The position numbers and the translations under genes are program-made. A stretch of 8,643 nucleotides of DNA from the NCBI GenBank assembly GCA_015658765.1, contig DQOE01000313.1, forward strand, positions 1 through 8,643, in the 5' to 3' direction. Below are positions 1-5,291 of this stretch, piece by piece (position 1 is the first letter of the stretch; the number at the start of each line of letters is the position of its first letter). The DNA is from Verrucomicrobiota bacterium (GTDB lineage: Bacteria > Verrucomicrobiota > Verrucomicrobiia > Limisphaerales > UBA1096). The notes below the pieces were generated by a model. The model saw nothing but the letters and a program-made list of their open reading frames with translations. It searched no databases and was not told where the DNA came from.

Positions 1-2
1 TC

Positions 3-1649
3 GATCTTGTCTCCGCCTGGCTGCTTCGGGTCGCGGGGGGGAGCGTCAACAAACTTCAACTGACGACTATGTCGGTGGTGGGCGGCTTGTCGGGCTTCAT
101 GAATAACACGGCGGTTACGTCGCTTTTCATTGGCCCGACGATATCCATCGCGCGCAAGCTCAAAATCAGCCCGTCGAAGCTGCTGATGCCGGTTTGTTTT
201 GCGTCGATCCTCGGCGGCACCTGCACGCTCATTGGCACCTCAACCAATGTCGCCGTCAGCGGCGAGCTTGCCAAGCAGTACAAGACCGACTTGGACGAGT
301 GGAAGGCCAACGGTGGCACCGACTTGAACGGCGACGGTACAATCGATTCTGACGATTACCTGCAGTACGCCGAGGCGAATAACCTCAAAATTTACAAGCC
401 GCTTGGCCTTTTTGAGATCACGCCGGTTGGCTTGCTAATCATGGGTGTGGGCATTGCCTACCTGATGTTTTTCGGGCGTCGGTTGCTTCCCGATTACCCC
501 GACGAGAGCCTTGCGGAAGGTTTCAACATACGCGAGTACCACTCCGAGATCGTGGTGATGCCGGGTTCGAGGCTGATCGGCCAGCGCGTGTTCGAGTCGT
601 CGCTGGCGGAGATGGAGTTTCGCATCGTGAAGGTTCTGCGCAAGAAACGCAGCTTTGTCCCAAACACCCGGTCTGTCATCGAGGAGGGCGACGTGCTGCT
701 GGTCTCCGGCAGCATGGAGGACTTGATGGCGGTGAAGGACGCCAGCGGCATCGAGATTCACGCCGAGACCAAGCTGGAGGACGAGGCGCTGCAAACTGAC
801 GATGTGAAAATCGCCGAGTTGCTGATCACGCCCAAGTCCACGCTCATCCGCCGCACGCTCAAGGAGGCCAACTTCCGGCAGCGGTTCGGCTTGGCGGTGC
901 TGGCGATTTACCGTCACGGCCAGTCGCTTGGCCGCAAACTCGGTGTCATCCGGCTGCGTGCCGGGGATCTGTTGCTCGTGCAGGGTTCTGAGGAGCGTCT
1001 GCTGTCTCTCGAGCATGGCACCAACCTTCTACGACTCGATGCCACCGAGGCGCCCAGCTCGGATCGCCGGCAAAAAGGGTTCCGGGCGCTGGCTTTTTTT
1101 GCCGTGGCCGTGATCGCTGGTGGCCTAGGCCTGGCTCCGCTGCCGATCTGTTTCCTGAGCGCCGCCGCGCTGACGGTGGCGACCCGTTGCATCACGATGC
1201 AGAAAGTTTACGAAGTGATCGACTGGCGCGTGCTCATTGTCATCGGCGGCATGACGGCGTTCGGCACGGCGATGCGCGAATCCGGCACGGCCGAATGGCT
1301 CGCCGGCGGCATCCAAAGCATCTCGGAAAATCCGCGCACCGTGCTTGCCGGGTTCATCCTGCTGACGATGTTGCTGACGCAGACGATGTCCAACGCCGCC
1401 GCCGCGCTGGTGGTGCTGCCGGTGGCGATGCAGACGGCCGGCACGCTCGATGTCAGCGGACAGACGTTCGCCATCGCGGTGATGCTCGGGGCGTCGTCGT
1501 CGTTTATCGCGCCGTTCGAGCCAGCTTGCATCCTCGTGTCCGGCCCCGGAAAATACCGCTTCACCGACTACCTCAAGGCCGGGCTTGGCCTGACGCTGAT
1601 CATGGGCTTTTTGGTCTGGCTGATGGTTCCCCTATATTGGGGTTGGTGA
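3..1649 (+). CDS. SLC13-family permease with two RCK_C (TrkA-C) domains, 5' partial
   Basis: The frame is open from the left edge, so the true start lies outside the window; the Met at 69 is internal, because family-like sequence continues upstream of it. Residues here are counted from that Met. This is an inner-membrane secondary transporter of the divalent-anion/Na+ symporter superfamily. MNNTAV (11-16) matches the first Ser-Asn-Thr-type cation-site motif, GTSTN (56-60) the conserved loop of the first half, and MSNAAA (440-445) the second motif. The C-terminal SGPGKYRFTDYLKAGL (491-506) is typical of the family. Two cytoplasmic RCK_C domains lie between the halves, at about 155-228 and 243-318, as in SLC13/TrkA-C permeases; they usually bind small regulatory ligands. 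An acidic insertion with an EF-hand-like loop lies at about 72-108. The substrate cannot be named; sulfate, dicarboxylates or other anions are possible. The family call is firm, the specificity unknown. Confidence 0.93.
   Translation, partial: DLVSAWLLRVAGGSVNKLQLTTMSVVGGLSGFMNNTAVTSLFIGPTISIARKLKISPSKLLMPVCFASILGGTCTLIGTSTNVAVSGELAKQYKTDLDEWKANGGTDLNGDGTIDSDDYLQYAEANNLKIYKPLGLFEITPVGLLIMGVGIAYLMFFGRRLLPDYPDESLAEGFNIREYHSEIVVMPGSRLIGQRVFESSLAEMEFRIVKVLRKKRSFVPNTRSVIEEGDVLLVSGSMEDLMAVKDASGIEIHAETKLEDEALQTDDVKIAELLITPKSTLIRRTLKEANFRQRFGLAVLAIYRHGQSLGRKLGVIRLRAGDLLLVQGSEERLLSLEHGTNLLRLDATEAPSSDRRQKGFRALAFFAVAVIAGGLGLAPLPICFLSAAALTVATRCITMQKVYEVIDWRVLIVIGGMTAFGTAMRESGTAEWLAGGIQSISENPRTVLAGFILLTMLLTQTMSNAAAALVVLPVAMQTAGTLDVSGQTFAIAVMLGASSSFIAPFEPACILVSGPGKYRFTDYLKAGLGLTLIMGFLVWLMVPLYWGW
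321..356 (+). other. EF-hand/dockerin-like Ca2+-binding loop coded inside the permease
   Basis: These codons read DLNGDGTIDSDD (residues 85-96 from Met 69). This fits the 12-residue EF-hand loop: Asp/Asn at positions 1, 3 and 5, Gly at 6, Ile at 8, Asp at 9 and an acidic residue at 12. It sits in a hydrophilic stretch between the conserved GTSTN loop and the membrane segment starting near FEITPVGLL (115-123). Since the next membrane segment leads to the cytoplasmic RCK_C domains, the loop is probably extracytoplasmic; this topology is inferred from known SLC13 structures. Confidence 0.6.
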
Positions 1650-1664
1650 GGCGGCTCAACCTTA
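1638..1664. terminator. Weak hairpin across two convergent stop codons
   Basis: GGTT (1641-1644) pairs with AACC (1658-1661), and GAG (1648-1650) with CTC (1655-1657) around a GCGG loop, leaving a three-base bulge. Two G-U pairs and one A-U pair can extend the base on the plus-strand RNA. No U-run follows on either strand, so it is a poor intrinsic terminator. It is listed because only 12 bp separate the two stop codons and no better terminator is visible there. Confidence 0.2.
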
Positions 1665-2270
1665 CCTGAAGTATTCGGCCAGCTTGGCCAGGGCGCGGGC
1701 GCGGTGGCTGATGGCGTTTTTCACCTCGCGGCCAAGCTCGGCGAAGCTGAGTTCGTGGCCGTCCGGAACGAACAGCGGATCGTAGCCGAAGCCGCCTTGG
1801 CCAGCCTGCGCTTGGGCAATTCTGCCCCGGCAAATGCCCTCGAACGTCCTGACTTCCGCCGCTTGGCCAAGCGCGACCAGCGCCAGCACACAGTGAAATT
1901 GCGCACCTCGATTGTCGTCGGGGACGTCGGCCAACTCGCGCAGCAACTTGGCGTTGTTCGCGTCGTCGGGTGCGTTGTCGTCGCCGCCGGCGTATCGCGC
2001 GGAGTGGACGCCCGGCGCGCCGTCGAGCGCGTCGACCTCCAGTCCGGAGTCGTCCGCCAACACCAAGTCGGGCCGCGCCTGGCTGCCAAGCCAAGCGGCG
2101 ATCTCCGTGGCCTTTTTAACGGCGTTGGCGGCGAAGGCGTCGCCGTCCTCAACAACCTCCGGAGCGGCGGGGAATTTGGCCAAAGTTTGCACGGTAAAAT
2201 CGTCGCCCAGAATCGCGGTGATTTCTCCGGCCTTGTGCGCGTTGCGGCTGGCGATGAGGAGGGTGGGCAT
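1662..2270 (-). CDS. rdgB: RdgB/HAM1 XTP/dITP pyrophosphatase
   Basis: This cytosolic house-cleaning enzyme hydrolyses non-canonical purine triphosphates (dITP, XTP, ITP) to monophosphate and pyrophosphate, keeping deaminated bases out of DNA and RNA. The 202 residues match the usual length of about 200. Visible family motifs are SRNAHK near the N-terminus (8-13, the SxNxxK phosphate-binding pattern), EDGDAFAANAVKKA (41-54), the hallmark LADDSGLEVDALDGAPGVHS (71-90), FGYDPLF (161-167) with the conserved Asp, and SHR (188-190). All key positions are intact. The ATG at 2270 lies 4 bp after the stop of the ABC exporter gene and has no clear Shine-Dalgarno sequence, which suggests coupled translation. 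The gene ends 12 bp from the convergent permease stop. It contains two copies of the TTGGCCAA core (1863-1870, 2176-2183). Confidence 0.97.
   Translation of the reverse strand: MPTLLIASRNAHKAGEITAILGDDFTVQTLAKFPAAPEVVEDGDAFAANAVKKATEIAAWLGSQARPDLVLADDSGLEVDALDGAPGVHSARYAGGDDNAPDDANNAKLLRELADVPDDNRGAQFHCVLALVALGQAAEVRTFEGICRGRIAQAQAGQGGFGYDPLFVPDGHELSFAELGREVKNAISHRARALAKLAEYFR
1861..1872. repeat. Iterated palindrome GCTTGGCCAAGC, copy 1
   Basis: Exact 12-bp palindrome inside rdgB. On the coding (minus) strand it is read as Leu-Gly-Gln-Ala (residues 134-137), a different frame from the Leu-Ala-Lys reading of copies 3 and 5. Confidence 0.75.
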
Positions 2271-2274
2271 GCCG

Positions 2275-4104
2275 TCAAGTGGCGGGCTCGAGTTTTTCGA
2301 AGCTCTCCTCGATGAAGGTGGTGTTTTGGATGCGGGCCAGCCGCGCGTAGAGACCCTGTTGCCCGACGAGTTCGTCGTGCGTGCCGCGCTCGGTGATGCG
2401 GCCGTGTTTCAGCACGAGAATCTGGTCGGCCTTGCGGATGGTGCTGAGCCGGTGCGCGATGACAAACGTCGTGCGGCCGGCCATCAACCGCTCAAGCGCC
2501 TGCTGAATGAGCCGCTCTGTGGCGGTGTCAACACTGGCGGTGGCCTCGTCGAGGATGAGGATCGGTGAGGCCTTGAGCAGGGCGCGGGCGATACTGATGC
2601 GCTGTTTTTCGCCGACGCTGAGTCGCACGCCGCGTTCGCCGACGCGGGTGCCGAAGCCCTCGGTGAGTTCGCTGATGAAATCGAAACAGTTGGCGGCTTG
2701 GGCGGCCTCGGCGATTTTTTCGGCGTCGGCGTCGAGGTTGCCGTAGGCGATGTTCTCGCCGACGGTGCCGTTGAAAAGGAACGGTTCCTGGCTGACGACG
2801 GAGATGTTTTTGCGAAGCGACTCGAGCGAGGTGGCGGCGATGTTCTGCCCGTCGATGGTGATCGCGCCGCCGGTGGCCTCGTAAAACGCCGGCAGCAGGT
2901 TGACGAGCGTCGATTTGCCGGCGCCGGTCGGGCCGACCAGCGCGGTCATCTGCCCCGGCTTGGCCGTGAGCGAGATGTCGTGAAGCGCCGGTTTGTCCTC
3001 GGTGTACTCAAAGTGAACTTCGCGGAACTCGACTTCGCCGCGCACCGGCTCGGGCAGTGGGTTCGACTCGGCGATGTCCTTTCGCTCCTCCGTGGCGTCG
3101 AGGATGTCGAACACCCGCTCGCCGCCGGCCCGGGCGGCTTGGAGCATTTGGTTGAGCCCGTGCAGTTTGCCGATCGGCTCATAAAACAGCGCGAGATAAA
3201 GCAGGAACGCCACCAGCTCACCGACGGACATTTCGTCATTCATCACCTGGCCGCCGCCGATCCACAACACAAGGCTGGTGCCGCTCGCGGCGATGAAACT
3301 CATCGCCGGGTTGTAGAACGCCCAGGCGCGCATGATGGTGAGCGTGCTCTGGCGCATCGCCTCGGCGCGGTCGGTGAAGCGCTCGTCTTCGTGCCTCTCG
3401 CGGCCGAACGCCTTGATCTCACGGACACCCTGCAGGTTGTCCAGGAGCAGCGCATTCATGGCGCTCGAGGCCTGGCGTTGCTTGCGGTAGCGCCTGTGCG
3501 CGGTGAGCGTGTAACACATCGCGCCGATGGCGAGCAGCGGGATCGGGATCATTGCCATGCCGGCAAGTACCGGGTTGGTGGCGAACAAAATCGCCAACAC
3601 GCCGAAGATGCTGACGATGGCGACGGTGCCCTGCTCGGTGCCGTCGATGAGCAGCCGCTCGACGGCGTTGACGTCCTCGATCACGCGCGTCATCAGGTCG
3701 CCCGAGGCGCGCTTGTCATAGTAGCTCACCGGCAGCCGCTGCAGTCGGCCGTACACGTCGCGCCGCATGTCGAACACCACGTTTTGCTCGAAGTGATTGT
3801 TCACCTGGATGCGGACGCTGTTGAAGAAATCTCGAAGAAAAAACGCCCCCAGCAGCAGCAAAATCACCGGCGTCAACTTGTCCGTTTGCCCGTCGTTGAT
3901 GACGTCGTCGATGATAAATTGCGTGAGCCGGGGAAAGGCAAAGGCGCAGAGCAGCGCCAGGACGGCGCAGCCGACCGTGGCCAGCGCCAGCCACTTGTAC
4001 GGCCAAAGATAGACGCTCACGCGCCGGATGATCTCCGTGGTGGAGCGTTTTTTTGCGGTGAACGTTGGGTCGTTCTCGGTGAGGTGTCTGTGCCCGTGGG
4101 ACAT
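2275..4104 (-). CDS. MsbA-like ABC exporter, fused permease and ATPase
   Basis: This is a half-transporter with one membrane domain and one ATPase domain, expected to work as a homodimer in the inner membrane. The closest functional group is the lipid A/lipid/drug exporters; the cargo cannot be told from sequence. Counting from the ATG at 4104 (609 residues), about six membrane helices span roughly 30-310. The ATPase domain follows, with Walker A GPTGAGKST (391-399), Q-loop VSQEPF (437-442), signature LSVGEKQR (495-502), Walker B LILDEA (516-521) and the switch His in IAHR (549-552). The signature departs from the common LSGGQ, but every other catalytic residue is present. A TTG at 4128 would add eight residues; ATG 4104 is preferred as the first ATG, though neither start has a Shine-Dalgarno sequence. 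rdgB follows after 4 bp. Confidence 0.93.
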   Translation of the reverse strand: MSHGHRHLTENDPTFTAKKRSTTEIIRRVSVYLWPYKWLALATVGCAVLALLCAFAFPRLTQFIIDDVINDGQTDKLTPVILLLLGAFFLRDFFNSVRIQVNNHFEQNVVFDMRRDVYGRLQRLPVSYYDKRASGDLMTRVIEDVNAVERLLIDGTEQGTVAIVSIFGVLAILFATNPVLAGMAMIPIPLLAIGAMCYTLTAHRRYRKQRQASSAMNALLLDNLQGVREIKAFGRERHEDERFTDRAEAMRQSTLTIMRAWAFYNPAMSFIAASGTSLVLWIGGGQVMNDEMSVGELVAFLLYLALFYEPIGKLHGLNQMLQAARAGGERVFDILDATEERKDIAESNPLPEPVRGEVEFREVHFEYTEDKPALHDISLTAKPGQMTALVGPTGAGKSTLVNLLPAFYEATGGAITIDGQNIAATSLESLRKNISVVSQEPFLFNGTVGENIAYGNLDADAEKIAEAAQAANCFDFISELTEGFGTRVGERGVRLSVGEKQRISIARALLKASPILILDEATASVDTATERLIQQALERLMAGRTTFVIAHRLSTIRKADQILVLKHGRITERGTHDELVGQQGLYARLARIQNTTFIEESFEKLEPAT

Positions 4105-4235
4105 GAGTCGTGCGCTTGGCCAAGCCAAAAGCGGAGGGAGTTCATGCTGCCTGAAGCGGGAAGTTTCAAGTTTGAGTTTGTTGCCGGGCGCACTTTTTTG
4201 TTTTCAGCGCCGGGGAAATCCCATCCAATCGCCGT
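4105..4235. promoter_or_regulatory. Divergent intergenic region, exporter (-) and oxidoreductase (+)
   Basis: This 131-bp gap must hold the promoters of both divergent operons. For the minus-strand exporter, a candidate sigma70-like pair is TTGAAA (complement of 4164-4169) and CATGAA (complement of 4141-4146) with a 17-bp spacer. The -35 is good and the -10 poor; transcription would start about 30 bases before the ATG. No convincing pair was found for the plus strand. The palindrome copy at 4114-4125 lies in the presumed exporter leader. A 5-bp inverted repeat (GGCGC 4187-4191, GCGCC 4207-4211) has a 15-base loop and is weak. Confidence 0.4.
4114..4125. repeat. Iterated palindrome GCTTGGCCAAGC, copy 2
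   Basis: This is the only exact 12-bp copy outside an assigned coding region, ending 9 bp upstream of the exporter ATG at 4104. If the TTG at 4128 were the true start, it would be coding as well. Confidence 0.75.
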
Positions 4236-5291
4236 GTGCAACGCAGACTATTCCTCCAAGCCTCCGCCGGCGCGGCGTTGGCGATGCCGTTCATTGCCAA
4301 GGGAGCCAAGCCAAGGATCAGGATTGGCCAACTCGGCAGCGGCCACTCGCACGCTTCTGGCAAGCTGGCAGCGATCCGCAAGCTCTCCGGTGACTTTGAG
4401 TTGGTCGGGGTGGCGCAACCGCGAGAGGAGGTCGAGTCGCCGATTCCCGGCAGCGGCGCCTATCGTGGCGTGAAGCAAATGTCGGAGGAGGAGTTGCTGG
4501 CAACGCCCGGCTTGCAGGCGGTGGCCATTGAGACCGAGGTGCCGCACCTGGTCGCGGCAGCCAGGCGCGCGGTCGGTGCCGGCCTGCACATACACCATGA
4601 CAAGCCGGGTGGCATCACGCTGGGCGACTTTCGCGAGTTGCTCCGCTTGGCCAAGCGCAAGGGTGTCACAGTGCAGATGGGCTACATGCTGCGCTACAAT
4701 CCGGCGTTTCAATTCATGTACCGGGCGGTGCGCGAAGGTTGGCTTGGGGAAATCATGGAGGTTGACGGGATGATGGGCAAGATGGCCTCGGCGTCGCTGC
4801 GCCGCGAGTTGGGCCGATACCCAGGTGGCGGGATGTTCGAGTTGGCCTGCCACATGGTGGACTCGGTCGTGCATCTAATGGGCAAGCCGGCCAAGGTGCA
4901 CGCGTTTGCGCGCCGCACGCAGGGCGACGGTGTGGCGGACAATCAACTGGCGGTGCTTGAATACGAAAACGCCACGGCGACGATTCGCTGCAACCATCGC
5001 GACCCGCATGGGTTTCCCCGGCGCAGGTTTCAGATCGCCGGCGACAGGGGGGCAATCGAGATTCGCCCGATCGAGCCGGGCAAGCTCACGCTTAGCCTGA
5101 CTGAAGCGCACGGCGGTTTTGGCAGGGGGACGCATGAGGTGAAGTTGCCGCGAAGCAATGGCCGCTACGACGGCGAGTTTGCCGACTTGGCCAGGGTGAT
5201 TCGCGGCGAGGCCAAGTTGGCCTGGTCGTACGAGCACGATTTGGCCGTGCAGGAAACGTTGCTTCGCGCCTCGGGAATGGACGTGAAGTGA
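4236..5291 (+). CDS. Gfo/Idh/MocA-family oxidoreductase with Tat signal
   Basis: This is an NAD(P)-dependent sugar/polyol-type oxidoreductase, probably exported folded with its cofactor. The N-terminus carries a twin-arginine motif, RRLFLQ (3-8), then a hydrophobic stretch to about residue 22. A Rossmann fold follows, with GQLGSGH (31-37). The family's catalytic EKP motif appears as DKP (122-124), keeping Lys123. GYMLRYNPAF (149-158) and GGGMFELACHMVD (197-209) are typical; His206 is the likely catalytic His, while the usual Asp a few residues before it is Glu here. The length of 351 is normal. The GTG at 4236 is the only sensible start, because a stop lies in frame at 4173 and the Tat motif begins immediately. 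No clear Shine-Dalgarno sequence is seen. The last four bases overlap the next gene, so the two are probably one transcript. The substrate is unknown. Confidence 0.92.
   Translation: MQRRLFLQASAGAALAMPFIAKGAKPRIRIGQLGSGHSHASGKLAAIRKLSGDFELVGVAQPREEVESPIPGSGAYRGVKQMSEEELLATPGLQAVAIETEVPHLVAAARRAVGAGLHIHHDKPGGITLGDFRELLRLAKRKGVTVQMGYMLRYNPAFQFMYRAVREGWLGEIMEVDGMMGKMASASLRRELGRYPGGGMFELACHMVDSVVHLMGKPAKVHAFARRTQGDGVADNQLAVLEYENATATIRCNHRDPHGFPRRRFQIAGDRGAIEIRPIEPGKLTLSLTEAHGGFGRGTHEVKLPRSNGRYDGEFADLARVIRGEAKLAWSYEHDLAVQETLLRASGMDVK
4645..4656. repeat. Iterated palindrome GCTTGGCCAAGC, copy 3
   Basis: Exact copy inside the Gfo/Idh/MocA gene, read as Leu-Ala-Lys (residues 138-140). A core-only copy, TTGGCCAA, lies at 4324-4331 in the same gene but is read in another frame, as Ile-Gly-Gln. 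Confidence 0.75.

Noticed and set aside
435..1016. Minus-strand open frame of 193 codons opposite the permease
   Set aside because: It is a shadow of the RCK_C region. The His/Gln/Arg-rich translation matches no domain.
1629..1642. CCCC-TATATT-GGGG inverted repeat near the permease stop
   Set aside because: Only four pairs, inside the coding end and without a T-run, so it is unlikely to act as a terminator.
4187..4211. GGCGC/GCGCC inverted repeat in the divergent gap
   Set aside because: Five pairs with a 15-base loop are easily found by chance in GC-rich DNA, and the T-run lies in the loop, not after the stem.
2698..4473. Long plus-strand open frame of 591 codons opposite the ABC exporter
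   Set aside because: It is the antisense shadow of a strongly supported ABC gene in GC-rich DNA. Its translation is rich in Arg, Gln, His and Asp, has no recognisable domain, and runs across the intergenic region into the oxidoreductase.
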